From: JAGNDO01 sp963704975
GTDB lineage: Bacteria; Chloroflexota; Anaerolineae; Caldilineales; Caldilineaceae
Assembly (NCBI GenBank): GCA_963704975.1
Contig: CAVPIK010000031.1
Span: 272,601-336,600, forward strand
DNA length: 64,000 nt
Reading direction: 5' to 3'
Shown: in pieces, positions 29,911 through 41,566 of the stretch
How the letters are laid out: each line of letters begins with the position of its first letter
Position numbering within the stretch: the first letter of the stretch is position 1
Notes under the pieces: model-generated
Databases searched by the model: none
What the model saw: the letters and a program-made list of their open reading frames with translations, nothing else
What the model was told of the DNA's origin: nothing
Position numbers and translations under genes: made by a program

Positions 29911-30815
29911 ATTTTCTCCACATCGCTTCGTCGGGGCAGGGAGGGTTGGGCGCCAAAGCGGGTCGTGGAGAGTCCGCCCGTGGCGTTGCCCCAGCGCATG
30001 GCTTCGATCAAGGATTTGCCTTCGCCCAGGGCCACGGCCAGGCCGCCCAAAAAGGCATCCCCGGCCGCGGTGGTGTCCACGGGGGTGACCGGGAAGGCGG
30101 GGACAAGGTGGCTGCCCTCGGCGGTGGTGAGCAGGGCACCTCGGCTGCCCAAGGTCAAAATGACGGCACCCACGCCCAATTCCAGCAGGCGGGCGGCGGC
30201 GGCGTGGGCCTGGGCTTCGTCCTCCACGGGCAGGCCGGAGAGGAGGGCGGTTTCCGGCTCGTTGGGGATCAAGATGTCCACCAGGGCCAGGAGTTCCGGG
30301 GGCAAGGGCCGGGCCGGGGCCGGGTTGAGGACCACCCGCACGCCGTGGGCCTTGGCGATTTGGGCCGCCCGCATCACGCTTTCCAGGGGCAGTTCCAGTT
30401 GCAGCAGCAGCACATCCGCGCCGGTGATGGCGGCCTCGGCCGCGTCCACATCTGCCGGGGTGACCTGCCAGTTGGCCCCGGAGGCCACGATGATGGTGTT
30501 GCGCCCGGCGTCGTCCACGGTGATCAGGGCCACACCCGTGGGTTCCTCCGGCGTGGGGATCACTTGGCTGTGGTCCACCCCATCCGCCCCCAGGCTGGTC
30601 CGCAAGGAGTCGGCAAAGCCATCCGTCCCCAGACGCCCAATCATGGTCACTTCTCCACCCAAACGGGCAGCGGCCACGGCCTGATTGGCCCCCTTGCCGC
30701 CGGGCAGGGTCACAAAGCCCCGGCCCAACAAGGTCTCCCCCGGCATGGGAATGCGGGGCGAACGCACGACCAGATCCATATTCAGACTACCGACGACGGT
30801 GATTTTGGCGGGCAT
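29892..30815 (-). CDS. rbsK: Ribokinase
   Basis: This intact 307-residue PfkB-family kinase starts at ATG 30815 (MPAKITVVGSLNMDLVVR). It contains the first PfkB signature GGKGANQAVAAARLGGEV, ribose-binding GSLNMDL, and the second signature with catalytic Asp, DTTAAGDAFLGGLAVALG. It phosphorylates ribose at O5 after uptake. The C-terminal residues MLRDAG and the TAG stop are written by the neighbouring GCGAGAT/GCGGG heptamer element. Confidence 0.94.
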   Translation of the reverse strand: MPAKITVVGSLNMDLVVRSPRIPMPGETLLGRGFVTLPGGKGANQAVAAARLGGEVTMIGRLGTDGFADSLRTSLGADGVDHSQVIPTPEEPTGVALITVDDAGRNTIIVASGANWQVTPADVDAAEAAITGADVLLLQLELPLESVMRAAQIAKAHGVRVVLNPAPARPLPPELLALVDILIPNEPETALLSGLPVEDEAQAHAAAARLLELGVGAVILTLGSRGALLTTAEGSHLVPAFPVTPVDTTAAGDAFLGGLAVALGEGKSLIEAMRWGNATGGLSTTRFGAQPSLPRRSDVEKMLRDAG

Positions 30816-30831
30816 GACGGACTCCGAAGGA

Positions 30832-30985
30832 AATGCACAATGGACAATGGACAATGCACAATGAATGTTATGACAACTTCTTGACGGTGAAGGGGGATCT
30901 GGTGGTTAAACGAAATTGGGTAATTGGGCGGGAATTAGGTCTCCCCACGCCCATTGTGCATTGTTCATTGTGCATTGGCCATTGA
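30832..30985. repeat. Heptamer words CAATGGA/CAATGCA and complement around the rbsK-lacI gap
   Basis: ACAATGGACAATGGACAATG (from 30838) faces CATTGTGCATTGTTCATTGT (from 30954). The second arm overlaps the end of the LacI-type gene and encodes its last residues. Confidence 0.75.
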
Positions 30986-31969
30986 TGTCGATCCCCGCAC
31001 CACCAACCCCGTCCCCAACCAGCGCCGGCGAGGGGCAATGTCCGGGTCGGCCATGCGTTCTAGGAGCAGGGAGACGGCCAAAGTGCCCATTTCTCGCTTG
31101 GGCTGGGCCACGGTGGTGAGGGGGGGATTGGTGAAGGAGGCCAACTGCACGTCATCAAAGCCGACGATGGAGAGGTCCGCCGGAATGCCCAGGCCCAGTT
31201 CGATCCCGGCGCTGATGGCCCCCACGGCCATGAGGTCGTTGCAGGCAAAGATGGCCGTGGGCGGGTTGGGGCCGGTCAACAGCCCCTTGGCCGCGGCATA
31301 GCCGCTGGCATAATGAAAATCACCCTTGACCACCAGACTTTCGTCCACGGCCACCCCGGCGGCGGCCAGGGCCTGGCGATAGCCCGTGGCCCGCTCGGCT
31401 GTGGGCGTCACATCCGACGCGCCGGTGATGCAGGCGATGCGCCGGTGGCCCAGGGCCAGGAGATGCGCCGTGGCCAGTTGTCCGCCCTGGGCATTCTCGG
31501 TCAGCACGGCGTCGGCGTGGATGTTGGGCAGATCCCGGTCCACCACGACCATGGGGGGCAGGGCGATGTTGGCGATGTTGCTCGTGCTGCTCCCCGCGGC
31601 CACCAGGATGATGCCGTCCACCTGTTTTTCCAACAGCACGTTTATGTAAAACCGCTCCCGGTCCAGATCGCCTGCCGAGTTGCACAGAATCAGGCTGTAG
31701 TCGTTCCGGTAGGCGGTCTCTTCGATGCCCCGGGCCACTTCGGCAAAATAGGGGTTGGCGTTGTCGGGCACGATCATGCCCATGGTGTGGGTGCGGCCTT
31801 GGCGCAGGCTGCGGGCCAAGCGGTTGGGCTGATAGTTGAGCGCGGACATGGCCACCACCACCCGCTCCCGCAGATCTGCGCTGACGGGCCGGGTGTTGTT
31901 GATCACATGGGAGACCGTGGTGACGGAGACGCCGGCCTGGTCGGCCACGTCGGACATGGTTGCGGGCAT
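30965..31969 (-). CDS. LacI-family transcriptional repressor (RbsR-like)
   Basis: This intact 334-residue regulator starts at ATG 31969 (MPATMSDVADQAGVSVTTVS). The helix-turn-helix and hinge read SVTTVSHVINNTRPVSADLR and LNYQPNRLARSLRQG. The sugar-binding core shows MGMIVPDNANPYFAEVARG and AIFACNDLMAVGAISAG. Its first position in the operon, a 24-bp palindrome just downstream of the promoter, and rbsD/rbsK as next genes suggest a ribose-responsive autorepressor. The last residues MANAQ and TGA derive from a heptamer repeat (CAATGCA words). Confidence 0.9.
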   Translation of the reverse strand: MPATMSDVADQAGVSVTTVSHVINNTRPVSADLRERVVVAMSALNYQPNRLARSLRQGRTHTMGMIVPDNANPYFAEVARGIEETAYRNDYSLILCNSAGDLDRERFYINVLLEKQVDGIILVAAGSSTSNIANIALPPMVVVDRDLPNIHADAVLTENAQGGQLATAHLLALGHRRIACITGASDVTPTAERATGYRQALAAAGVAVDESLVVKGDFHYASGYAAAKGLLTGPNPPTAIFACNDLMAVGAISAGIELGLGIPADLSIVGFDDVQLASFTNPPLTTVAQPKREMGTLAVSLLLERMADPDIAPRRRWLGTGLVVRGSTSMANAQ

Positions 31970-31975
31970 GAGGGT

Positions 31976-32010
31976 TGAGTTGTTGATTGGTTGATTGGTT
32001 GATTGGGAGC
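31976..32010. repeat. Octamer words TTGATTGG
   Basis: Four tandem TTGATTGG words lie between the repressor start codon and its operator. The same word occurs near 15.4, 26.35 and 40.6 kb. Confidence 0.7.
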
Positions 32011-32012
32011 TG

Positions 32013-32036
32013 GCAAACGATTGCGCAATCGTTTGC
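32013..32036. promoter_or_regulatory. LacI-type operator, perfect 24-bp palindrome
   Basis: GCAAACGATTGC and GCAATCGTTTGC lie back to back, forming a perfect 24-bp palindrome with no loop. Each half resembles the GCAAACGTTTGC-type site bound by RbsR/CcpA-class regulators. It starts 7 bp after the -10 box, overlapping the predicted transcription start, the classic place for a repressor. Confidence 0.75.
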
Positions 32037-32042
32037 GAGGTA

Positions 32043-32072
32043 AGTATAGCAGGGATTTGGAGGGGTTGTCAA
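32043..32072 (-). promoter_or_regulatory. Promoter of the ribose operon
   Basis: On the minus strand TTGACA (32072-32067) and TATACT (32048-32043) are 18 bp apart. The operator follows immediately. Confidence 0.65.
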
Positions 32073-32276
32073 GGGGCAAATGATCAGTGATCAGTGGATG
32101 CGTCAAGTTTTTGGAAGCGGCATAAAACCAACCCCACCCCAACCCTCCCCAGATTGGGGAGGGGGCAGATCGTGCGTACCGGACTTCCGACTACGGCGAT
32201 CCGGCTCCTCCCCCACCCTGGGGGAGGCTGGGAGGGGGTGTCTGTTCATATCCAAGAATGACGCACACCCAATGAA

Positions 32277-34622
32277 TCAATATAGCGGCCAGAAAATAGG
32301 CAGGACCAACAAGACCACGGCCAAGACCGTCAGGGTGAGGGGCAGCCCGACCCGGATGTAGTCGGTGAAGCGGTAGCCGCCGGGGCCCATGGTCAGCACG
32401 TTGGCCGGGTGGGCCACGGGGCTGAGGAAGCTGGCCGAGGCGGACATGGCCACGGTCATCATCAGGGCGTAGGGGGACATGCCCAGATCAACGGCCATGT
32501 CCAGGGCGATGGGGGCCAAGAGCACGGCCACGGCTGCCGTGGGCATGACTTGGGCCGCCAGGGTGGTGAGGATGAAGAGCGCGGCCACCACGGCCAAGGG
32601 GCCAAATCCGCCGACCCCGGACACAACGCCCCCGGCCAGGAATTGGGCCGCCCCGGTCTGCTGCATGGCGATGCCCAAGGGCAGCATCCCGGCGATCAGA
32701 AAGACGGCCTTCCACTCGATATAGCGGTAGGCCTCTTCCATAGTCACACAGCCGGTCAGCACCACCAAGGAGGCACCCACCACCGCGGCAATGGAGATGG
32801 GCCACCAGCCCAGGATCACCGAAAGGACGACGCTGGCCATAATCAGCAGGGCCACCGGGGCCTTGTTGAGGCGGGGGATTTCCTGATCCACCTCGGTCAA
32901 CACCAGGAAATCCGGCTCGCTGCCCAGCACCCGGATCTTCTCCGTGGGTCCGTAGAGCAAGAGGGCGTCTCCAAAACGCAGGGTCATTTCGGCCAGGGCG
33001 TCGTGGTGGGTCTTGCCTTCCCGCAGGATGGCCAGGACGTTCAGGCCGTACTTCTCGCGAAAATGGAGCTGGCGCAAGGTCTGCCCGGCCAGGGTTGTGT
33101 GGGGCGAAAGGGTGGCCTCCACAAAGCGCACATCGTCCGACTCCAGGGCGGGCAGAGAGACCGGGGAGGCCTCGTCGATCTCCAGATGTTGCAGCCCTTG
33201 CAGGGCCAGCAGATCCTCCTGCCGCCCCTCCACCATCAGGGTGTCCCCGGCCATCAATTGGGTCGTGGACGAAGGCACCACCTCCGACTTGTCCTGGCGC
33301 ACGATCCCCACCACGGTCAGCCCAAAGGCATCCCCCAGGCGACTCTGGGCCAGGGTCTTGCCCACCAGGGTGGAGGCCTCTGGCACCCGCACCACCAACA
33401 GACGCTCGTGCAGGCTATAGACCTGCGCCACCTCTGGGCTGGAGACCAGGAAATCAGCCGTGTTGCGCAACTGGTCAAGCTGGGCACGGGTGCCGTGGAC
33501 AAGCAGGGTGTCGCCCAGTTCCAGGGGGATGTGTTGCAGGTGGGTGCGGTGGGCCACCCCGTCCCGCCAGATGGCCAGGACCGTGACATCGTAGGTGCGG
33601 CGAAAGTCGATCTGGGTCAAGGATTTGCCAAGCAGGGCCGATCGGGGCGACAAGGTAATCTCGGCCACCTGGATCTGCCGGGCGGCCAGATGCTCGACGG
33701 TCAGGGCGTCGTCTTCCATGACCAACTGCTGTTGGCCCAACAGCTCACCCAACTGGTCAAGCTGGCCTGTCACCAGCAGACGGTCGCCGTCTTGGAGCAC
33801 GGTTTGGGGATGAAGCAGCAGTTGGGTCTGGCCGTTGCGGATGATGCCGATCAGGTTCAGCCCCAGGGCAGAGCCAAGGCGGCTCTCGGCCAGGGTCTTG
33901 CCGGCCAGGGCAGACTGGGCGGGCAGACGCACCACAGAGATGCGCTGGCTCAACCCGTAGACCTGATCCAGGTTGGTCTGGTGGGAATCGGCGAACTCCC
34001 CGGCCGGGTCCCGGTGGGGCAGCAGGTGACGGCCCACCAGGGTCATAAAGGCGATCCCGGCCAGCATCACGGCCAACCCCGTGGGGGTAAAATCGAAGAA
34101 GCGGAAGGGGGGCAAGCCGCTGTTGCGCAGGGCATCGCTGACCAGAATGTTGGGCGGCGTGCCGATCAGCGTGGTGAGTCCACCCAGCAGGGAGGCAAAG
34201 GCCAGGGGCATGAGCAGCCGCGAGGGTGGCCGCCGGGTGCGCTTGGCAATGCTCATCACCACGGGCAGAAGCAGGGCCACCACCCCCACATTGTTCATGA
34301 AGGCAGAGAGGGTCGCCGCGGTCAGCATGATGACCACGATCAGGCGCATCTCCCCCGTGCCGGCCCAGCGCAGGACCTGCTGGCCAATGCTGTTGGCCAC
34401 ACCGGTGCGGGACAGGCTGCCGCTCAGAATAAAGACGGCCCAGACGGTGACCACGGCCGGGTTGCTGAAGCCGGAAAGGGCCTCGGTGGGCGTGACCACC
34501 CCGGTCACGGCCAAAGTGCCCAGCACCAGCAGGGCCACCAAGTCCATGCGCAGCCGCTCGGTGATGAAAAGGACCACGGCCACGATGAGAACGACGAGAA
34601 CAATGGCAATCTGAAGGGTCAT
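32277..34622 (-). CDS. SLC13-type ion transporter with four RCK_C (TrkA-C) domains
   Basis: This intact 781-residue inner-membrane protein starts at ATG 34622. N-terminal helices carry AFMNNVGVVALLLPVVMS and LIGTPPNILVSDAL, the paired re-entrant signature of the DASS/SLC13 superfamily. A second such set (PTAAVAVLLAPIALDMA) is in the C-terminal half. Between them are four tandem RCK_C-like domains, each with a recognisable motif such as AGKTLAESRLGSALGLNLIG. They occupy residues about 220-590. Substrates in related proteins include sulfate and dicarboxylates. The gene is divergent from the small membrane protein that follows. Confidence 0.88.
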   Translation of the reverse strand: MTLQIAIVLVVLIVAVVLFITERLRMDLVALLVLGTLAVTGVVTPTEALSGFSNPAVVTVWAVFILSGSLSRTGVANSIGQQVLRWAGTGEMRLIVVIMLTAATLSAFMNNVGVVALLLPVVMSIAKRTRRPPSRLLMPLAFASLLGGLTTLIGTPPNILVSDALRNSGLPPFRFFDFTPTGLAVMLAGIAFMTLVGRHLLPHRDPAGEFADSHQTNLDQVYGLSQRISVVRLPAQSALAGKTLAESRLGSALGLNLIGIIRNGQTQLLLHPQTVLQDGDRLLVTGQLDQLGELLGQQQLVMEDDALTVEHLAARQIQVAEITLSPRSALLGKSLTQIDFRRTYDVTVLAIWRDGVAHRTHLQHIPLELGDTLLVHGTRAQLDQLRNTADFLVSSPEVAQVYSLHERLLVVRVPEASTLVGKTLAQSRLGDAFGLTVVGIVRQDKSEVVPSSTTQLMAGDTLMVEGRQEDLLALQGLQHLEIDEASPVSLPALESDDVRFVEATLSPHTTLAGQTLRQLHFREKYGLNVLAILREGKTHHDALAEMTLRFGDALLLYGPTEKIRVLGSEPDFLVLTEVDQEIPRLNKAPVALLIMASVVLSVILGWWPISIAAVVGASLVVLTGCVTMEEAYRYIEWKAVFLIAGMLPLGIAMQQTGAAQFLAGGVVSGVGGFGPLAVVAALFILTTLAAQVMPTAAVAVLLAPIALDMAVDLGMSPYALMMTVAMSASASFLSPVAHPANVLTMGPGGYRFTDYIRVGLPLTLTVLAVVLLVLPIFWPLY

Positions 34623-34882
34623 AAACAGCCTCCCACTTGTCCATGCGGTTGATTGACTCCGGCTGGGACAGTATACATGGGTTCAGGGCATGGTTCAAGT
34701 GGATTGGGTGTCCCCGCGCCCCCGGCCCCCAATTCTGGGGGAGATTGTGGACGGTGGATCCGATGGGTGGGGGCTTGCGATTCCTGGTTGCGTTGACTTC
34801 GGGTGGGTGGGGATTTATAATGGGCGTAGCGGATAATCTTCGGCCATTTCGTAGTCTTGACATCATCCTTCGGGGGAATCCC

Positions 34883-35158
34883 ATGAAATTCGGACTGATC
34901 CTCATCGCCATCAGCGTTGTGTGGTACATCGTTCACATGGTGATCTACAATCACTATCTCCAGAAAAACAGCCCTGGAATCTTTGATGATGTAGCGCAAA
35001 CAGGTGATGGGAAAAAGCGGGAGAAAAAAGTAACCGTGGTCATGACCAGTGGCACAACCCCCGCCTGGGTGATGCTGCTGGGTATGCCGCCCATACCGTT
35101 GTTTCTGATCGGCATCGCTATTACGGTGATTGCTTTTGTCATCGGTTTGTTTACGTAG
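34883..35158 (+). CDS. Small two-helix membrane protein, unknown function
   Basis: The ATG at 34883 follows GGGGGAA. The 91-residue product has an N-terminal helix (FGLILIAISVVWYIVHMVI) and a C-terminal helix (LFLIGIAITVIAFVIGLF), with a Lys/Arg-rich loop between. I recognise no family. It heads three small plus-strand genes that may form an operon. Confidence 0.65.
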   Translation: MKFGLILIAISVVWYIVHMVIYNHYLQKNSPGIFDDVAQTGDGKKREKKVTVVMTSGTTPAWVMLLGMPPIPLFLIGIAITVIAFVIGLFT

Positions 35159-35223
35159 GTTTTCTGCGATGCCAGAATTTCGTGACAAAGGCAACACGCA
35201 CGCTGTTTTATGGGAGAAGAACG

Positions 35224-35775
35224 ATGATGGTGAATAAAACGCGACAACTCATCAAGAGCCTATCACCTGCCGACGCGCAGGCAGTTCTGCGAATTTTGGC
35301 CAACGCCGACGAGAAAATCGCTGTTCGGATTGCTGAAATTGCCACCACCTATTTGAGTGAGGTGGATCTGGAGGATATCGCCGCGGCGATCTATGACGAC
35401 CTGGACTTGCTTCAAGTCGAAGAAGTTTGGGATCGAGCAGGAGACACAAGAGATGGGTATGTCGAAACCGACGAAGCCGCCTACCAGATGATCGAGGAGG
35501 TTCTGGAACCCTACCTGGAAGAGCTTCGAAAGTACCAACAGTTGAACATGCCGCGCCAGGCCATGCATCTGTGTATGGGGTTGTTGAAAGGGTTATGGCT
35601 GTTCGAGCAAGAGTCCACTTCAGAATTCAAGAACTGGGCCGCTGACGCGCCGCTCGGTTTTGCAGAAGAAGTGATCATTGCCTGGAAATCGGAAATCCCT
35701 GCTGGTGATGAGGTTTTGGCATTCAAAGAATTTATCGCTGGCCCGTTGGGTGGATGGGGCATGCGGCTGGTGTAG
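35224..35775 (+). CDS. Hypothetical acidic protein, unknown function
   Basis: Start ATG 35224 (or 35227) follows GGGAGAAG. The 183-residue product is acidic and probably helical (EVDLEDIAAAIYDDLDLLQ; EVLEPYLEELRKYQQLNM). No transmembrane segment or catalytic motif is visible. It lies 66 bp after the small membrane protein gene and 20 bp before another gene of similar composition. I recognise no family. Confidence 0.65.
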   Translation: MMVNKTRQLIKSLSPADAQAVLRILANADEKIAVRIAEIATTYLSEVDLEDIAAAIYDDLDLLQVEEVWDRAGDTRDGYVETDEAAYQMIEEVLEPYLEELRKYQQLNMPRQAMHLCMGLLKGLWLFEQESTSEFKNWAADAPLGFAEEVIIAWKSEIPAGDEVLAFKEFIAGPLGGWGMRLV

Positions 35776-35795
35776 GGTCCATCGAGAGGAATTTC

Positions 35796-36461
35796 ATGAA
35801 CAAAGAACTGCTTTTTCAGTTTCTATCAACTCAAGACACCCCCAAACTGCTCGATCTGTTAAGCATGGCGTACGACCACATGGAGATCGACCAGCGCCGG
35901 GATCTGTTCGGCGATCTCGTGCAAAACCTTCCCCCTCAACCGGTTGATGGCGAGGGTCTGTTGGCCGAGATCGAGGAATTCTGTAGCGCGTCGCTTGCCG
36001 AGTATTACTACGCGCCCTTTCAGCATCAATTCCAAAAACTTCAGTCACATCCCCGAAGAGACTGAAGAATGGTTTGAGAAGATAGGCGATCTGCTTCAGG
36101 CCGCCACACAACTCTCTTCCAGGGTGAGCATTTGCAGGCGACGGTCTGTTTTGGCGAGTTGTACGGGCTTATTGCCAAGATGGAGGATGGGGAAGAGATC
36201 GTCTTCGGAGATGAGATTGGGAGTTGGATGATTCCGGGCGACGAGAAGCTGACTCTTGCGGCCTATCTCACATCACTGGCTGCGGTTTCATCCGCCGAGG
36301 AATTCGCCGCAGCCGCCGTTCCCCTGGTGCAACGGGATAGCTGGCAGTCGCTGACAGGAGAAGTTTACGCCTCTGCGATCCGGGTTGCCAACGAAGAACA
36401 ACGAACCCTCCTGGCCGCGGAGGTAACCCGGTTGAAGATACGTATCGAGAGAAAGTGGTGA
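35796..36461 (+). CDS. Hypothetical acidic protein, frame broken
   Basis: The ATG at 35796 has GAGAGGAA six bases upstream. The start (MNKELLFQFLSTQDTPKLLD) and middle (MEIDQRRDLFGDLVQNLP) are in one frame. Indels near 36030 and 36120 lead to the rest, ATVCFGELYGLIAKMEDGEE and AAVPLVQRDSWQSLTGEVY, ending at TGA 36459-36461. It is helical and acidic like its upstream neighbour but I see no clear sequence identity between them. Function unknown. Confidence 0.6.
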
Positions 36462-36621
36462 GGGAAGGAATTCATCCCTGGTGATCTGCCTGCTGCCCCC
36501 AACTTGAGCGATCTCTCTCAAAATCCGTGCGCCGTGGGCCCGGTACACAGGCCAACCGGTGCGAACGACCAACCAAACCGGTCATCTTGTCTTCATTTCC
36601 CCAACAGGAGGATCAATCCCC

Positions 36622-37155
36622 ATGCAACACTATCGTATTGTCGGCCATATTTACTACATCACCACCGTCGTCTATGCCAGACGTCCGATTTTCACCCGCC
36701 CCGCCTACGTCCTGCCCCTGCTGGACAGCCTCAACTATTACCGCTATCGGGATAACTTCAAGATCATCGGCTTCGTGATCATGCCGGATCACATCCACCT
36801 GATCGTCTGGCCGTTGGGGGACGTCTGGCTGGATGACTTCATGCGGGACTTCAAACAGTTCACCGCCATGCGCATTATCCGCCAGGCCAAAGTCGAAGAG
36901 CGCACGGAGGATCTGGCAGCCTTTGCCCAGGCAGGTGAAGAGACAGGACGCGCCAAGCATAAGGTGTGGCAGGATAGCTATTGGGACAAGAACATCTACA
37001 GCGAGCAGTTCCTGCGTCAGAAGTTGAGTTATGTGCATCGGAACCCCCTGAGGGCGGGGTTGGTTGAGAAGCCGGAGGATTATGTGTATTCCAGCTATCG
37101 CAATTACGCGTTGGGCGACGACAGCCTGTTCCAAATCGACCGAGGCTGGTCCTAA
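36622..37155 (+). CDS. REP-associated tyrosine transposase (RAYT)
   Basis: This intact 177-residue Y1/HUH single-strand nuclease starts at ATG 36622, ten bases after AGGAGG. The HUH motif is MPDHIHLIVWP. The catalytic-Tyr region reads LSYVHRNPLRAGLVEKPEDY, the strongest RAYT signature, followed by YSSYRNYALGD. RAYTs cleave REP palindromes next to a conserved tetranucleotide and are believed to spread them. An array of matching REPs begins 5 bp after its stop codon, so enzyme and substrate form one unit. It is a good candidate for an active system. Confidence 0.92.
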   Translation: MQHYRIVGHIYYITTVVYARRPIFTRPAYVLPLLDSLNYYRYRDNFKIIGFVIMPDHIHLIVWPLGDVWLDDFMRDFKQFTAMRIIRQAKVEERTEDLAAFAQAGEETGRAKHKVWQDSYWDKNIYSEQFLRQKLSYVHRNPLRAGLVEKPEDYVYSSYRNYALGDDSLFQIDRGWS

Positions 37156-37159
37156 CCGC

Positions 37160-37821
37160 TCGCGGAGTTCGCACCCCCTGGTGCGAACGGCCGTGCGAAC
37201 GGATCTCCATCTTACCCACTCGCTGGGTCAACCCGTTCGCACCAGGGGGTGCGAACTCCTCACGTTAACTCTCCTTTTCCCGCTCGCGGAGTTCGCACCC
37301 CCTGGTGCGCAACGGCCGTACGAATGGATCTCCATCTTACCCACTCGCTGGGTCAACCCGTTCGCACCAGGGGGTGCGAACTCCTCACGCTAACTCTCCC
37401 TTTCCCGCGCTCGCGGAGTTCGCACCCCCTGGTGCGAACGGCCATGCCCACGGATTTGCATCTTACCCACTCGCTGGGTTAACCCGTTCGCACCAGGGGG
37501 TGCGAACTCCTCACGCTAACTCTCCCTTTCCCGCGCTCGCGGAGTTCGCATCCCCTGGTGCGAACGGCCGTGCGAATGGATCTCCATCTTACCCACTCGC
37601 TGGGTCAACCCGTTCGCACCAGGGGGTGCGAACTCCTCACGTTAACTCTCCCTTTCCCGCGCTCGCGGAGTTCGCACCCCCTGGTGCGAACGGCCATGCC
37701 CACGGATTCGCATCTTACCCACTCCCTGGGTTAACCCGTTTGCGCCAGGGGGTGCGAACTCCTCACGTTAACTCTACCTTTCCCGCGTCGCGGAGTTCGC
37801 ACCAGGGGGTGCGAACTCCGC
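37160..37821. repeat. REP/BIME array, five units of about 126 bp
   Basis: Forward palindromes (A: GCGGAGTTCGCACCCCCTGG...) begin at about 37160, 37284, 37411, 37537 and 37663. Each is followed about 70 bp later by an inverted copy (B: CGTTCGCACCAGGGGGTGCG). Linkers such as CATCTTACCCACTCGCTGGG are also conserved. The array ends near 37788-37821 with an A/B hybrid forming a perfect palindrome. The open frames across it are repeat-driven and not genes. Confidence 0.93.
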
Positions 37822-37927
37822 GGGGGTGGATATGATCCAATCGGCGTTTCACCCCCACGCCCCACCCGTGATACACTGCATGGTCCAAACCGCACGTGCC
37901 GTATTTTTGTCCGAACCTGGAGATTCC

Positions 37928-40478
<2,551 letters not shown>

Positions 40479-40484
40479 GCACGA

Positions 40485-40584
40485 TCTCGTTCCCACGCTC
40501 CGCGTGGGAACGCACCCGGACGCTCCGGCGTCCCTCGGCGCAGAGCGCCGGAACCCACTCCCACGCGGAGCGTGGGAGCGAGAC
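40485..40584. repeat. Nested REP-like hairpin
   Basis: GTTCCCACGC/GCGTGGGAAC (40489-40511) and CTCCCACGC/GCGTGGGAG (40558-40578) are hairpins that also pair with each other. TCTCG and CGAGA form the outermost pairs. It lies between the U32 and trmJ-like genes. Confidence 0.75.
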
Positions 40585-40626
40585 GTCAATCAACCAATCA
40601 ACCAATCCACAAATCCACAAACCACT

Positions 40627-41412
40627 ATGCGCCCAACTATACTCGACAACTTCGCCATCGTTTTGCACAAAACTGAAGACCCCGTCAACATCGGCACGGC
40701 TGTGCGGGCGTTGGCCAACATGGGCTTCACCGACCTGCGTCTGGTGGACCCGGTGGACTATGAGCGGAAGCGCATTTTGGGCATCGCCCATCACTGCGAG
40801 GAGCTGGTGGACAGCATCCGCCACTACCCGGATCTGGACGCGGCCCTGGCCGATGTCACCTTTGTGATGGGCACCGCGGCCGTGGACCATCCCAACCATC
40901 CCCTGACCCGGAATGTGCGGGGCTTGGCCGGGGATCTGCTGGAACGCACGGCCCACGGTCGGGTGGCCCTGCTCTTCGGCCCAGAGGCGGACGGGCTGGA
41001 TCTGGCCGCCTTGGACCGCTGCCATGTGATCCTCTCCCTGCCCGTGGACCCTGGCTTTCCGGCCCTGAATTTGTCCCAATCTCTGCTGCTTGTGCTATAC
41101 GAAATCCGCATGGCGGCCATGAATGCGCCGAAAGAGGCCAACCCACCCTCGATCACCCTGGCCACGAAGGAAGAAGTGGAGTTGGTTTTTGATCTCTTCG
41201 AACAGGCGTTGGATGGCATGGCTTTCTTCAAAGGCAATGCGCAACAGACCATGCGTCTGCTGCGCCAAACCTTGTATCGAGCCGAGATGCGCCCCAAAGA
41301 GGCCGGGCTGCTCATGGGGATTGCCCGGCGCATCCGCTGGGTGATGGAGCCGGAGAATCAGCCGAAGTTGGAGGAGATGAGAGAGATGTTGAAAGGGGAG
41401 GGGAACGGATAA
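40627..41412 (+). CDS. TrmJ-like tRNA 2'-O-methyltransferase (SpoU/TrmH family)
   Basis: Intact, 261 residues from ATG 40627 (MRPTILDNFAIVLHKTEDPV). SPOUT motifs are present: HKTEDPVNIGTAVRALANMG (motif 1), VALLFGPEADGLDLAALDRC (motif 2) and LSLPVDPGFPALNLSQSLLL (motif 3). The enzyme would use S-adenosylmethionine to methylate a tRNA ribose, in TrmJ at position 32. The C-terminal helical extension matches TrmJ rather than TrmH. No ribosome site precedes the ATG. The bases before it are CAATCAAC/CCACAAAT word repeats, so the leader may have been replaced by a repeat element. Confidence 0.86.
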   Translation: MRPTILDNFAIVLHKTEDPVNIGTAVRALANMGFTDLRLVDPVDYERKRILGIAHHCEELVDSIRHYPDLDAALADVTFVMGTAAVDHPNHPLTRNVRGLAGDLLERTAHGRVALLFGPEADGLDLAALDRCHVILSLPVDPGFPALNLSQSLLLVLYEIRMAAMNAPKEANPPSITLATKEEVELVFDLFEQALDGMAFFKGNAQQTMRLLRQTLYRAEMRPKEAGLLMGIARRIRWVMEPENQPKLEEMREMLKGEGNG

Positions 41413-41566
41413 GTCACATGGGGGGTGGATCATCCTGCCATCCTGCCGGGCGTGGGCGAGAAATTGAGCGACTTTTACAATATCTCGATTGGTGCTAAGA
41501 TCAAGCGAAGTCTTGATGTAAACGGGCAGGTTCCGAGCATTTTCCCACCCACAAGGAGCGTAGTGT

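Noticed and set aside
32409..34652. 747-codon plus-strand frame opposite the SLC13 gene
   Set aside because: His/Gln/Gly-rich shadow of a clearly conserved gene, with no family resemblance.
37305..37835. Open frame across the REP array
   Set aside because: The protein is a periodic translation of the 126-bp repeat unit. The palindromes explain the DNA.
40504..40626. Longer N-terminus for the TrmJ-like protein
   Set aside because: The upstream in-frame extension translates the REP-like hairpin and word repeats. The family fold begins at 40627.
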